Notes: generated by a model from the sequence alone, not told the origin. A DNA stretch of 64,000 nt from Pseudomonadota bacterium (GCA_021851405.1 JAJZDW010000001.1:124001-188000), one strand, 5' to 3'; counted from the stretch's first letter, positions 21,145-30,166 are shown. Program-made: numbers and translations.

Positions 21145-21720
21145 ATGAGCAGCGTCTCCCGTTTGATTGCCCGGACGGCCCTGACCGCGCTGCTGTGCGC
21201 GGGCCTGGCGAGCGCCGGCTGGGCCGGCAATGGCACCCACTCCACGGTGTACAAGTGGGTCGACGCGCACGGCGTGATCCACTACAGCGATCAACCCCAC
21301 GCGAACGCCACCAAGCTCAGCATCCGCGGCGCCCAGACCTATGCGCCGCCACCGCCGCCGCCCGCCGACTTCGGCGCCGCGCAGACCCCGGAGCGTACGC
21401 ACTCGAGGCACGCCTACAGCAGCTGCGAGGTCGTGGAGCCGCACGATCAACAGATGCTGATGAACGTCTACCGCGCGACGGCGCTCGTCAGTACGCAGCC
21501 CGGTCTGCGGCCCGGCAACCGCGTGCAGCTGTTCCTCGATGGACGGCGCATGCCAGGCGCAGGCCCGGCGTTCACCTTCCCGGTGGTGCGCGGACAGCAT
21601 TCGGTGTCGGCCGTGGTCGTCAACGGCTACGGACAGATCCTCTGCGAGACCCAGACGGTGACCTTCTACGTCCATCAGCCGTCGATCCAGAATCCGCACA
21701 ACCCCGTTCATCCGCACTGA
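21145..21720 (+). CDS. DUF4124 domain-containing exported protein
   Basis: Function unknown. The 191-residue product has a signal peptide (MSSVSRLIARTALTALLCAGLASAGWAG) and then the DUF4124 domain VYKWVDAHGVIHYSDQP at about residues 35-51, followed by a proline-rich linker and a beta-rich C-terminal domain with two cysteines. DUF4124 genes sit between glnA and ntrB in several gammaproteobacteria, so the position is conserved although the link to nitrogen control is unexplained. Start ATG at 21145 was chosen for the signal peptide; longer frames add an implausible N-terminus. Confidence 0.85.
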   Translation: MSSVSRLIARTALTALLCAGLASAGWAGNGTHSTVYKWVDAHGVIHYSDQPHANATKLSIRGAQTYAPPPPPPADFGAAQTPERTHSRHAYSSCEVVEPHDQQMLMNVYRATALVSTQPGLRPGNRVQLFLDGRRMPGAGPAFTFPVVRGQHSVSAVVVNGYGQILCETQTVTFYVHQPSIQNPHNPVHPH

Positions 21721-21762
21721 GGCACGCCGCCGCTCGAGCGCGCTGCTCTTCGCAGGCGCGCC

Positions 21763-22857
21763 GTGGCCCGTGAGCACAACGGAGCCTCGGCGCTCGAACA
21801 CTTCGATCCGGCCGGTCTGTTCGATGCGCTCTCCACCGGGATCATCGTCCTCGATGCGCAGCTGTGCGCCATCTATGCCAACGTGGCCGCACAGGACCTG
21901 CTCGCCTTCAGCCTGAACCAGGCGCGCGGCCGGCCCTTCACGGACTTTCTTCACGACAGCAACGCGCTGCGCACGCTGCTGCGCCGCGTCCTGTCGAGCG
22001 GCGAGGGCATCGCGGAGCGGGAGCTCACCGTGCGGCCCGCGGCGACGCCCCGCGAGACGCGCACGCTCGACATTACGATGACGCCGCTCGAAGGCCAGAT
22101 CACCGGCAATCACGTGCTGCTGGAGCTCGCCGACGCCACGCAGCGCCAGCGCATCACACGCGAGAACGACCTGCTCGCGCGCCTCGACGGCAGCCGCCTG
22201 ATGATCCGACAGCTGGCGCACGAGATCAAAAACCCGCTCGGGGGACTGCGCGGCGCGGCGCAGCTGCTCGAGCGCGAGCTGCCGGGCGCCGCTCTGAAGG
22301 AATACACCCAGGTGATCATCGGCGAGGCGGACCGGTTGGCCGCGCTCGTCGACTCGATCGCCGGCCCGGCGCGCGCCCCGGAGAAATCGCTGCTCAACGT
22401 GCACGAGATCTGCGAGCACGTGTTCCGGCTGGTACGCGCCGAGGCGGCCACCGAGGTCCTGATCGAGCGCGATTACGACCCCAGTCTGCCGAGCGCGCTG
22501 CTCGACCGTCATCAGCTCATCCAGGCGTTGCTCAACGTGGCCCGCAACGCGCTGCAGGCGCTCGGCGGGCGCGGGCGCATCGTGCTGCGCACGCGCGCCC
22601 TGACCAACGTGCGCATCGGCTCGGCCCGACACCGGTGGGTTGCGAGCGTCCAGGTTCAGGACGATGGGCCGGGCGTGCCGCCGCAACTGCACACGAGCCT
22701 CTTCTATCCGCTGGTGACGGGCCGTCCCGACGGCACCGGCCTCGGACTCGCGGTGGCCCAGGAGCTGGTCAGCCGCAACGGCGGCCTGATCGAATTCGAC
22801 AGCGAACCGGGCCGCACCATCTTCACTCTGCTGCTGCCGCTCCTGGAGGACGCGTGA
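21763..22857 (+). CDS. glnL: Nitrogen regulation sensor kinase NtrB
   Basis: NtrB phosphorylates and dephosphorylates NtrC under control of PII. The 364-residue cytoplasmic product has a PAS domain (about 15-125), a dimerisation domain with H153 in RQLAHEIKNPLGGLRGAA, and the ATPase domain with N-box NVARNALQAL, DDGPGVP and GTGLGLAVAQELV. There is no membrane segment, as expected. The start is GTG 21763 with a weak ribosome-binding site. The stop overlaps the ntrC GTG by 3 bp. Confidence 0.95.
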   Translation: MAREHNGASALEHFDPAGLFDALSTGIIVLDAQLCAIYANVAAQDLLAFSLNQARGRPFTDFLHDSNALRTLLRRVLSSGEGIAERELTVRPAATPRETRTLDITMTPLEGQITGNHVLLELADATQRQRITRENDLLARLDGSRLMIRQLAHEIKNPLGGLRGAAQLLERELPGAALKEYTQVIIGEADRLAALVDSIAGPARAPEKSLLNVHEICEHVFRLVRAEAATEVLIERDYDPSLPSALLDRHQLIQALLNVARNALQALGGRGRIVLRTRALTNVRIGSARHRWVASVQVQDDGPGVPPQLHTSLFYPLVTGRPDGTGLGLAVAQELVSRNGGLIEFDSEPGRTIFTLLLPLLEDA

Positions 22858-24284
22858 GCGCCGCGCTCAGAGTGTGGATCATCGACGACGACGCCTCGAT
22901 CCGCTGGGTGCTCGAGCGCGCGCTGCGCAACGACGGGGTGGCCGTGCGCGCCTTCGAGTCGGCCGAAACGGCGCTCGAGGCGCTGCGGCACGATGCGCCA
23001 GATGTGCTGATGACCGACATCCGCATGCCGGGGCAGTCGGGCCTGGAGTTGCTGCGACGCGTGCGCAGCACGCGCCCGCTGCTGCCGGTCATCGTCATGA
23101 CGGCGCACTCTGATCTGGGCAGTGCCGTGTCGGCCTACGAGGGCGGTGCATTCGAATATCTGCCGAAGCCGTTCGACATCGATCAGGCGGTGGCCCTGGC
23201 GCGCCGCGCGGCGCGCGTGCCGGACAGTGCGACCAACGAGGGCGCCGCCGAACCGCGCATGTCCGAGCTGCTCGGCACCGCGCCCGCGATGCAGCAGGTG
23301 TTTCGCGGCATCGGCCGGCTGTCGCGCTCCAGCGTGACGGTGCTGATCACCGGGGAGTCCGGGACGGGCAAGGAGCTGGTGGCGCGCGCCCTGCACGAAC
23401 ACAGTCCGCGCGCCGGCCGGCCGTTCATCGCGCTCAACACCGCCGCCATTCCCGGTGACCTGCTGGAATCGGAACTGTTCGGCCACGAGCGCGGCGCGTT
23501 CACCGGCGCCGATGCCCAACGCCGCGGCCGCTTCGAGCAGGCCGACGGCGGTACGTTGTTCCTCGATGAAATCGGTGACATGTCCACGCCGCTGCAGACC
23601 CGTCTGCTGCGGGTGCTCGCCGAGGGCGAGTTCTACCGCGTGGGCGGCCAGACGCCGATCCGAGTCGACGTGCGCGTGATCGCCGCGACCCATCAGAACC
23701 TGCAGGAACGGGTGGCTCAGGGGTCCTTCCGCGAGGATCTGTACCACCGACTGAACGTGATCCGCCTGGCGCTGCCGGCACTGCGCGAGCGGGCCGAGGA
23801 CATCCCGCTGCTGCTGCGGCACTATCTGCGCACCGCGGCCCGTGACCTCGGCGTCGAGGCCAAGGCGCTCGCTCCCCAGGCCGAGCAGCGGCTGCTCGCC
23901 TATCGCTGGCCGGGCAATGTGCGCGAACTCGTCAATGTCTGCCGGCGCCTCTCGGTGCTCGCACCGGGGCGCGAAATCGGGGCGGAGGATCTGCCGATGG
24001 AAATCGGCGTGGTCGGGTCGGAGCAACCGGGTGAGTGGCAGAGCGCGCTCGCAGAGTGGGCGGCGCGCCAGGCGGCCAGCGGTGAGCTCGCCCTGCTCGA
24101 TGTCGCGCTGCCGCAATTTGAACGAGTCCTGATCTGTGCCGCGCTGAAGCGCACGCAGGGGCATCGGCAGGAGGCGGCCCGGTTGCTCGGCTGGGGCCGC
24201 AACACCCTGACACGCAAGCTCAAGGAGCTGCGCCTGGACCTCCCGCCGACCGACGCCGGTCAGAGCGGTGAGGAGTCGCTCTAG
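22854..24284 (+). CDS. glnG: Nitrogen regulation response regulator NtrC
   Basis: NtrC is the sigma-54 activator of nitrogen-limitation genes. The 476-residue product has a receiver domain with phospho-acceptor D55 (VLMTDIRMPG), an AAA+ domain with Walker A GESGTGKE and the sigma-54 contact loop GAFTGA, and a C-terminal Fis-type helix-turn-helix (QEAARLLGWGRNTLTRKLKEL). The start is GTG 22854, overlapping the ntrB stop in GTGA. The long frame open upstream is a shadow of ntrB. Likely targets include the glnA sites at 19333-19380. Confidence 0.96.
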   Translation: MSAALRVWIIDDDASIRWVLERALRNDGVAVRAFESAETALEALRHDAPDVLMTDIRMPGQSGLELLRRVRSTRPLLPVIVMTAHSDLGSAVSAYEGGAFEYLPKPFDIDQAVALARRAARVPDSATNEGAAEPRMSELLGTAPAMQQVFRGIGRLSRSSVTVLITGESGTGKELVARALHEHSPRAGRPFIALNTAAIPGDLLESELFGHERGAFTGADAQRRGRFEQADGGTLFLDEIGDMSTPLQTRLLRVLAEGEFYRVGGQTPIRVDVRVIAATHQNLQERVAQGSFREDLYHRLNVIRLALPALRERAEDIPLLLRHYLRTAARDLGVEAKALAPQAEQRLLAYRWPGNVRELVNVCRRLSVLAPGREIGAEDLPMEIGVVGSEQPGEWQSALAEWAARQAASGELALLDVALPQFERVLICAALKRTQGHRQEAARLLGWGRNTLTRKLKELRLDLPPTDAGQSGEESL

Positions 24285-24291
24285 CGAGCCC

Positions 24292-25239
24292 TCAGATGCG
24301 CAGCGTGCCGGTCAACTCGGTCACGCTGGCGATGCCGTGCTCGCGCAGGTACTGCGCGATGCCGGCATTGATGCGCTTGCACACCATCGGATCGTAGAAC
24401 AGGGCCGTACCGATCCCGACCGCGCTCGCCCCAGCGATGAGAAATTCGATCGCGTCCGTGGCGGTGGTGATTCCGCCCTGTCCAATGATGGGTATGCCGT
24501 GCTTGCGGGCCACCTCGTACACCTGGTGCACCTTCAGCAGCGCGATCGGCTTGATTGCCGGCCCGGACAGCCCGCCCTGGATGTTGCCGATCACCGGCCG
24601 GCGCGTGTTCGCATCGATCGCCATGCCCATCACGGTGTTGATCACGGCGAGCGCGTCCGTGCCCGCCTCGATGCAGCGCCGAGCGTTCTCGCGGATATCG
24701 GTCTGGTTCGGGGAGAGCTTGGTGATGAGCGGTTTGCCGGTCACGCGCCGGCAGGCCTCGACCACCTGCGCGGACATGTCCGGGTAGTTGCCGAAGGCCA
24801 CCCCGCCCTCCTTCACGTTCGGGCAGGAGATGTTGATCTCGATCGCATCGATCGGCGACTGGTCGAACAGGCGGGTGACCTCGGCGTATTCCTCGATCGT
24901 CGAGCCGGAGACGTTGGCGATGAACCGAGTCTCGCTGAAATCCAGCTCCGGCAGGATGCGCTCGATGACGTGCGTGGTGCCGGGGTTCTGCAGCCCGATG
25001 GCGTTGAGCATGCCGGCGGCGGTCTCAGAGACCCGGTGTGCCGGATTGCCGAGGCGGGCGGCGAGCGTGGTGCCCTTGAGCACCACGGCCCCGGCATCGC
25101 GATTGGAGAAGCCCTCGATGCGGGTGTATTCCTCGCCGAAGCCCACGCAGCCGGACAGCAGCACGATGGGCGAGGCCAGCGACAGGCCGCAGAACGTCAC
25201 GTGCAGCGATTCGGCCGCAGAGGTCGATGAGTCGGTCAT
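24292..25239 (-). CDS. Dihydroorotate dehydrogenase, class 1B catalytic subunit type
   Basis: The enzyme oxidises dihydroorotate to orotate in pyrimidine synthesis with FMN. The 315-residue product has the class 1 active-site cysteine, C139 in EINISCPNVKEGG; class 2 enzymes have serine there. It also has IIGQGGITTATDA and SAVGIGTALFYDP for FMN binding. Class 1B enzymes usually work with the iron-sulfur/FAD subunit PyrK for NAD reduction; no pyrK is nearby. Most gammaproteobacteria use the membrane class 2 enzyme. It converges on ntrC (7 bp). Confidence 0.88.
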   Translation of the reverse strand: MTDSSTSAAESLHVTFCGLSLASPIVLLSGCVGFGEEYTRIEGFSNRDAGAVVLKGTTLAARLGNPAHRVSETAAGMLNAIGLQNPGTTHVIERILPELDFSETRFIANVSGSTIEEYAEVTRLFDQSPIDAIEINISCPNVKEGGVAFGNYPDMSAQVVEACRRVTGKPLITKLSPNQTDIRENARRCIEAGTDALAVINTVMGMAIDANTRRPVIGNIQGGLSGPAIKPIALLKVHQVYEVARKHGIPIIGQGGITTATDAIEFLIAGASAVGIGTALFYDPMVCKRINAGIAQYLREHGIASVTELTGTLRI

Positions 25240-25317
25240 TGCGATATCAGGTCCGAGGTCCGGCGCGCACGCCGCAGGGGCCGATCATTATCGCATCCCG
25301 CGCGCCCCGTCACGATC

Positions 25318-25695
25318 TCACTCCCGGTGGATGTGGATCTGGATGCGGCCCTTCGGCCCGATCAACCCGGCGGCGAGCCACCCGGCGAGCCAGACGATCA
25401 GGGCCGCTTCGAACGCCGTCCAGAACCCGCCCGTGAGATGAAAGCCCGGCAGCATCCACGCGACGAGTGCCAGCATGGCGGTGTTGACTACCAGCAGGAA
25501 CACCCCCAGGGTGAGGAGCGTCAGCGGCAGCGTCAGCAGGATGACGACGGGACGGACAATGGCGTTGACGACCCCGAGCAGCACGCCGGCCAGGATCAGC
25601 GTCCCGGCGTCATCGATGCGGATGCCGGGCACCCACCGCGTCGCCAGCCACAGGGCGAGCGCACTGACGACCGCGCGCAGCACAAATGTCGTCAC
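25318..25695 (-). CDS. Phage-holin-like (YvlD-type) four-helix membrane protein
   Basis: A 125-residue integral membrane protein with four hydrophobic helices and the family pattern LGVVNAIVRPVVILLTLPLTLLTLGVFLLVVN. Despite the family name, such proteins are chromosomal and of unknown function; nothing around it suggests a prophage. Start GTG 25695 overlaps the stop of the upstream SRPBCC gene (GTGA), so the two are coupled. Confidence 0.8.
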   Translation of the reverse strand: MTTFVLRAVVSALALWLATRWVPGIRIDDAGTLILAGVLLGVVNAIVRPVVILLTLPLTLLTLGVFLLVVNTAMLALVAWMLPGFHLTGGFWTAFEAALIVWLAGWLAAGLIGPKGRIQIHIHRE

Positions 25696-26141
25696 AGCGC
25701 CTCCGCATCCGCGGCGTCGAGCAGCGCACGCAGCCGCACGAGCGCCGCCTGCCAGCCGGTGCGCTGGCGCAGATAGGGGATGTCCCACTCCGAGGAGCCG
25801 GGGACGCCGGAGCCGAGGAGCCGCAGGATCGTCCCGGTGCGGGCCGGCTCGAGGATGAAGTCATCGACCAGCGCGCTCTCCGCCGGCGGCAATGTCGCGC
25901 AGGGCAGATAGATCAGCCGCAGCCGCTGGCCGGGCACGAACACGTCGATGCAGGCCTCCAGTTCCGTGACCCGATCGACGCAGGCACGAAACAGTCCCCC
26001 GGGCCGCGCGCTGATGGCCGCGCCCGGTGAGCACCACTGGCCCAGCAGGCGTGACTCGGTCAGCGCCGCCCAGACTGGGGTGAGGCCGGTGCGCAGGTCG
26101 AGCCGATGGGCGTAGCCCCGGGTCTTCTCCATGGGGGCCAT
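25692..26141 (-). CDS. SRPBCC / AHSA1-type domain protein
   Basis: About 149 residues forming one START-like, lipid-pocket domain: hydrophobic start RLDLRTGLTPVWAALTESRLLGQW, then beta strands and a C-terminal helix WQAALVRLRALLDAAD. Such proteins bind hydrophobic ligands or act in stress responses; the ligand cannot be told. ATG 26141 (MAPMEKTRG) or ATG 26132 could be the start. It is divergent from the MAPEG gene and coupled to the membrane-protein gene downstream. Confidence 0.75.
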   Translation of the reverse strand: MAPMEKTRGYAHRLDLRTGLTPVWAALTESRLLGQWCSPGAAISARPGGLFRACVDRVTELEACIDVFVPGQRLRLIYLPCATLPPAESALVDDFILEPARTGTILRLLGSGVPGSSEWDIPYLRQRTGWQAALVRLRALLDAADAEAL

Positions 26142-26223
26142 TGTGCCATCGCGGCGGCGCGCCTGCAGGGGACGGCGGTGCGTGGCGCGATCGCGCGCCG
26201 CCTCGCCGCCGGGCACAATACGC

Positions 26224-26243
26224 ACGGCCGCAGGTGCGGCCGT
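26224..26243 (+). repeat. Inverted repeat in the MAPEG leader
   Basis: ACGGCCGCA and TGCGGCCGT (9 bp, perfect) with 2 bp between, ending 14 bp before the ATG of the MAPEG gene. It could be an operator or a leader hairpin. Confidence 0.6.
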
Positions 26244-26257
26244 CCGTGGAGGCCTCA

Positions 26258-26653
26258 ATGGCGCTCGTGCAACTGGTGATCGTGCTGGCTCTGGTGCAGT
26301 TCTTTGCTTTTGCCGTTGCCGTCGGCAAGGCGCGTGAGACCTACGGTGTCGTTGCGCCCGCGACCACCGGCCACGAGATATTCGAACGCTACTACCGGGT
26401 GCAGATGAACACCCTGGAGCTGCTGGTGCTGTTGATCCCGGCGCTGTGGCTGTTCGCCCGCGACCTCAGTCCCGCCACGGCCGCCGGACTCGGGGCGCTC
26501 TACCTCATCGGGCGGGGGGTCTACTTCGTGTCCTACGTGAAGGATCCGAAGACGCGCTCACTGGGGTTCGCGCTCTCGAGCGGTCCGATCGTGCTGCTGC
26601 TGCTCGGAGCGCTGTTCGGCGCGGCCCGCGCCGTGTGGCTGCACGGGGGGTGA
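26258..26653 (+). CDS. MAPEG family membrane protein
   Basis: The family (membrane-associated proteins in eicosanoid and glutathione metabolism) includes microsomal glutathione transferases. The 131-residue product has four membrane helices and the signature FERYYRVQMNTLELL at about residues 44-58. ATG 26258 follows GTGGAGG. In bacteria the substrates are mostly unknown; a detoxification role is a family-based guess. Confidence 0.85.
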   Translation: MALVQLVIVLALVQFFAFAVAVGKARETYGVVAPATTGHEIFERYYRVQMNTLELLVLLIPALWLFARDLSPATAAGLGALYLIGRGVYFVSYVKDPKTRSLGFALSSGPIVLLLLGALFGAARAVWLHGG

Positions 26654-26672
26654 GCCGGCGCCCCGGGGCCGC

Positions 26673-27692
26673 TCACGCGGTCTCGGATTTGATGGGCCGG
26701 CGCATCAGGTCGCGGACCGCTTCGCGCGGCGCGACGCCCTCGTAGAGCACGCGGTAGACGCTGTGGCTGAGGGGCATCTCCACTGCGTGGCGGGCCGCCA
26801 CCTCATGCAGCGCGCGCGCCGCCGGGTAACCCTCCACCACCTGGCCGATGGCGGCGAGCGCCTCGGCCGGGGTGCTGCCGGCGGCCAGTCGCAGCCCGAA
26901 GCGCCGGTTGCGCGACTGATCATCGGTGCAGGTGAGCACCAGATCACCAAGTCCGGCCAGCCCCATGAAGGTCTCACGGTGCGCACCGAGCGCAACGCCG
27001 AGGCGCATCATCTCCGCCAGCCCGCGCGTGATCAGCGCCACGCGGGTGTTGGCACCGAACCCGAGCCCGTCGGACAGGCCCGCGCCCACCGCGAGCACAT
27101 TTTTGACCGCACCGCCGACCTCGACGCCGACGATGTCCGTGGAGGTATAGGCGCGGAAGTTATCCGCCGACAGATCCTGCGCCAATGCGGTCGCGAAGGC
27201 CGCGTCGGCCGCCGCGATGGTCATCGCGGTCGGCAGTCCGGCGCCGACTTCGCGGGCGAACGTCGGTCCGGACAGCACCGCGACGGAGCGGCCGGCGCCG
27301 AGCACCTCGCGGGCCACCTGATGGGGCAGCAACCCGGAGGGCAACTCGAACCCTTTGGTGGCCCAGGCGAGCCGCGTCGAGGGCGCGAGCAGCGGGCCGA
27401 TCCGCACCAGCAAGGCGCGCAGCGCGTGACTCGGGACGGCAATCAGGACGTCCGCCGCACCGTCGACTGCGTCGGCCAGATCGGCCTCGATGCGCAGGGC
27501 TGCGGGGAAAATGCCCGAAGGCAGGTAGCGCTCGTTGCAGCGCGTCTCGGCCATGTGCGCCAGCTGCGCTCGGTCCCGGCCCCAGAGCCGGGTTGCGCGA
27601 CCGCTGCGTGCGAATTGAACCGCCAGCGCGGTCCCCCAGGACCCCGCGCCGAGCACGGCCACCGGCCGGTGATCACCGGATACGGCGTTCAT
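26673..27692 (-). CDS. gpsA: NAD(P)-dependent glycerol-3-phosphate dehydrogenase
   Basis: GpsA makes sn-glycerol 3-phosphate from dihydroxyacetone phosphate for phospholipid synthesis. The 339-residue product has the Rossmann motif VAVLGAGSWGTALA, VLSGPTFAREV, the catalytic lysine in GGAVKNVLAVGAG, and GLAGLGDLVLTCT. It lies 21 bp after secB in the same direction; the rhodanese-grxC-secB-gpsA series is a common gammaproteobacterial cluster. Confidence 0.97.
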   Translation of the reverse strand: MNAVSGDHRPVAVLGAGSWGTALAVQFARSGRATRLWGRDRAQLAHMAETRCNERYLPSGIFPAALRIEADLADAVDGAADVLIAVPSHALRALLVRIGPLLAPSTRLAWATKGFELPSGLLPHQVAREVLGAGRSVAVLSGPTFAREVGAGLPTAMTIAAADAAFATALAQDLSADNFRAYTSTDIVGVEVGGAVKNVLAVGAGLSDGLGFGANTRVALITRGLAEMMRLGVALGAHRETFMGLAGLGDLVLTCTDDQSRNRRFGLRLAAGSTPAEALAAIGQVVEGYPAARALHEVAARHAVEMPLSHSVYRVLYEGVAPREAVRDLMRRPIKSETA

Positions 27693-27713
27693 GATCGAGC
27701 GCGGGCAGGGGGC

Positions 27714-28199
27714 TCAGTTGGCCTGCTGGTTCGCCGGCATGCCCTGCGGGTTCTGGTTCGCCGCGTACAGCGCGTCGAAGTTCACCGGCGGGAGCAGCAG
27801 CTGCGGGAAGCCGCCCTGGGTGATCAGGTGCGAGACCTCGGCGCGGGCGTACGGGAAGAGCACGCCGGGGCAGATCGCCCCGATGGCGCGCTTGGTGTCT
27901 TCCTCGGCGAGGTTGCGCAGCAGGAACACCCCGGCCTGCTTCACCTCGACCAGAAACGCCGTGGCCTCGCCCTGCTTGGCCGACACGGTCACCGTCAGCA
28001 CCACTTCCTGCACATCGGGTGCGAGCGCCGTCACCGCGGTCTGCAGATCCAGGTTGATCTGCGGGTTCCAGTTGCCGTCGCCGCGCGGACCATTCGGGGC
28101 CTCGTATGAGCAGTCCTTCAGGTAGACGTGCTGCAACTGCAGCACCGGGCCATTGGTCTCTTCGGGTGCCGGCACGGTGCCGGCCGCTTCATTCGCCAT
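27714..28199 (-). CDS. secB: Protein-export chaperone SecB
   Basis: SecB holds precursors unfolded and passes them to SecA. The 161-residue product has LQLQHVYLKDCSYEAPNGP and the conserved ICPGVLFPYARAEVSHLITQGGFPQLLLPPVNFDALY. It lies 3 bp after grxC. Together with TatABC and YidC in this window, it gives three distinct export or insertion routes. Confidence 0.97.
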   Translation of the reverse strand: MANEAAGTVPAPEETNGPVLQLQHVYLKDCSYEAPNGPRGDGNWNPQINLDLQTAVTALAPDVQEVVLTVTVSAKQGEATAFLVEVKQAGVFLLRNLAEEDTKRAIGAICPGVLFPYARAEVSHLITQGGFPQLLLPPVNFDALYAANQNPQGMPANQQAN

Positions 28200-28202
28200 G
28201 AT

Positions 28203-28469
28203 TCAGACTCCGCTTTGTAAAAGTGTGTCGAGCCCGTTGCGGGCCTCGAGCGCGTAGAGATCGTCGCAGCCGCCGACGTGCGTCTCGCCGATGAAAATCT
28301 GCGGCACGGTCTGCCGATGGCTGCGCGCGGTCATCTCGGCGCGCGCCTCGGGGAACTGTTCTACGTCGACTTCCTGGACCGTGATGCCCTTGCGCTCAAA
28401 CAACTGCCGCGCGCGCGCGCAGTACGGACACCAGCGGGTGGCGTACATCAGCACCCTCGGTGGGCTCAT
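28203..28469 (-). CDS. grxC: Glutaredoxin 3
   Basis: An 88-residue dithiol glutaredoxin that reduces disulfides with glutathione. The active site CPYC is in YATRWCPYCARARQL and the glutathione-binding TVPQIFIGETHVGGCDD follows. ATG 28469 gives the normal start; the longer frame runs into the rhodanese gene. The start overlaps the rhodanese stop by 4 bp. Confidence 0.95.
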   Translation of the reverse strand: MSPPRVLMYATRWCPYCARARQLFERKGITVQEVDVEQFPEARAEMTARSHRQTVPQIFIGETHVGGCDDLYALEARNGLDTLLQSGV

Positions 28470-28951
28470 GCGTTGTTTCCCGCGCCCTTCTCGACGGGCA
28501 GATTGTCCGTGCGCCACGCCGCGATGCCGCCACGCAGATTCACGGCCTGCGCAAAGCCCTGTTCGCGCAGCTTGCGCACCGCCGCGGCGGCCAGCGAGCC
28601 GCTGTTACAGTACACGATGAGCGGTTTCTGCTTGTGCTTCTTCAGCAGCTCCTCGGCCTTGAGGATCTGTTCCCCGTCCATGCGTCGGGCTCCCGCGACA
28701 TGGCCCGCCGTGAACTGCTCGGCGGAACGCAGATCAATGGTGAGCGCTCCGCGGTTCATCAGTTGGATCGCCTCCTGAGCCGAGATCGACGCGAAACTCT
28801 CGCTGCGCGCGCGTATCTCAATCAGGACTGCGAACATCGCCACGGCGGCGGTCGCTGCGACCAGCCAGGGGTGGAGGTGGAAGTATTGGGAAAGATGATC
28901 CGTGAACACTGGGGGCCAGAAGACCGTATCGCCTGCCAAAAGGTCGCGCAT
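28466..28951 (-). CDS. Membrane-anchored rhodanese-like protein (YibN type)
   Basis: A 161-residue protein with one N-terminal membrane helix (about 27-45) and a rhodanese domain whose active-site loop is IVYCNSGSLAAAA; the cysteine suggests sulfurtransferase activity. It is the first gene of the grxC-secB-gpsA cluster. I chose ATG 28951 because AGGGG precedes it; GTG 28909 is possible. The start is 12 bp from the divergent envC-like gene. A much longer antisense frame through that gene is an artefact of high GC. Confidence 0.88.
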   Translation of the reverse strand: MRDLLAGDTVFWPPVFTDHLSQYFHLHPWLVAATAAVAMFAVLIEIRARSESFASISAQEAIQLMNRGALTIDLRSAEQFTAGHVAGARRMDGEQILKAEELLKKHKQKPLIVYCNSGSLAAAAVRKLREQGFAQAVNLRGGIAAWRTDNLPVEKGAGNNA

Positions 28952-28963
28952 TATAGCGCCCCT

Positions 28964-30157
28964 ATGCAATCCGGCATGACCCGAAGCGCACGGCGGCCCC
29001 GGCCGGCCCCGTTCATGGTTGCGCTGGCGCTGGTGCTGGGCCTGCTGCCGCGCGCCCAGGCGCACGTGCCCCCCCAGATCGCCGCGCACCGGGCGCAGGC
29101 CCGGCTGAGGGCGGTGCGGGGACAGATTGCCCGCATTGCGCACCAGGTTGAGCAGTCCCGCCTCGAGCAGAGCCGCCTCACCGTGGCGCTGCGCAGCACC
29201 GAGCAGTCGGCGGGGGCGGCCCGGGCGGCGCTCGCGGCCATCCGCCGCCAACGCGCCGCGCTCGCCGCCCGGCGCGCTCGCCTGGCCGCGCGGCGCCGCA
29301 CGCGCCAGGCGGACCTCGCGCATGCGCAGCAGATCCTCGCCGCCGAGCTGCGCTCGGCCTATCTGATCGGGCGACAGGGTCCGCTGAAGCTGCTCTTGAA
29401 CCAGGGCGATCCGGGCCGGATGCAGCGGATGTTCGCGTATTACAGCTATTTCGGCCGCCAGCGTGCCGCGGACATCGCGGCCATCGAGGCGGATCTGAAG
29501 GGCCTGGCGCAGCTGCGGGCCGAGCTGGCGGCGGCCGACGCGCAGTTGCAGGGGCTCGAGCAGCAGCGCAACGCGCAGGTCACGACCCTCGAGCACGCGA
29601 CCGTCGAGCGCCGCCAAGTGCTGGAGCGGATCGCCGCGCGCACCCGCACCGGGACGCAGCGCCTGGCGCGTCTGCGCCGTGAGCAGCATGGCCTGCTCGT
29701 GCTGCTGGCGGCGCTGCGCCGCGCCGAGGCGCGGCTGCCCGCCGAGCGGCCGCAGCACTTCACGCGCCTGCGCGGCCATCTGCCCTGGCCGGTCGCCGGG
29801 CAGCTGATCGCGCGGTTCGGCCAGCCGCGTGCCGGTGGCCTGCGCTGGGATGGCGACCTGATTGCGACGCGGCTCGATGCGCCCGTGCACGCAGTCGCAC
29901 CCGGACGGGTGGTGTTCGCCGACTGGCTGGCCGGCCTCGGCCTGCTCATCATCGTGGATCACGGCGGCGGCTACATGAGTCTGTACGGGCACAATGACCA
30001 TCTGTACGCCCGCGTCGGGGAGCAGGTCGCCGCCGGACAACTGATCGCGGCCGCAGGGGACAGCGGCGGGGCGAGTCGCCCGGAGCTGTACTTCGGGATC
30101 CGCCTGGGGACCCGTCCGATCGATCCGAGGCTGTGGCTCGAGCACCATGCCCGCTAG
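28964..30157 (+). CDS. envC: EnvC-type murein hydrolase activator (degenerate M23 domain)
   Basis: EnvC is a periplasmic activator of N-acetylmuramyl-L-alanine amidases at the division septum. The 397-residue product has a signal peptide (to about residue 28), an arginine/alanine-rich coiled coil (about 35-270) and a C-terminal LytM/M23 domain. The zinc ligands of active M23 peptidases are missing: RWDGDLIATRLD replaces the first motif and ELYFGIR replaces HxH, as in E. coli EnvC. ATG 28964 or 28976 could be used. The DedA gene follows closely. Confidence 0.88.
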   Translation: MQSGMTRSARRPRPAPFMVALALVLGLLPRAQAHVPPQIAAHRAQARLRAVRGQIARIAHQVEQSRLEQSRLTVALRSTEQSAGAARAALAAIRRQRAALAARRARLAARRRTRQADLAHAQQILAAELRSAYLIGRQGPLKLLLNQGDPGRMQRMFAYYSYFGRQRAADIAAIEADLKGLAQLRAELAAADAQLQGLEQQRNAQVTTLEHATVERRQVLERIAARTRTGTQRLARLRREQHGLLVLLAALRRAEARLPAERPQHFTRLRGHLPWPVAGQLIARFGQPRAGGLRWDGDLIATRLDAPVHAVAPGRVVFADWLAGLGLLIIVDHGGGYMSLYGHNDHLYARVGEQVAAGQLIAAAGDSGGASRPELYFGIRLGTRPIDPRLWLEHHAR

Positions 30158-30166
30158 ACTGTGATC

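Noticed and set aside
21000-21773. Plus-strand 257-codon frame overlapping the DUF4124 gene
   Set aside because: It is out of frame with the signal peptide and DUF4124 motif and has arginine/alanine-rich shadow composition.
25318-25695. Phage-holin family name as a sign of prophage
   Set aside because: The family is mostly chromosomal; no integrase, capsid, lysin or att-like repeat is nearby.
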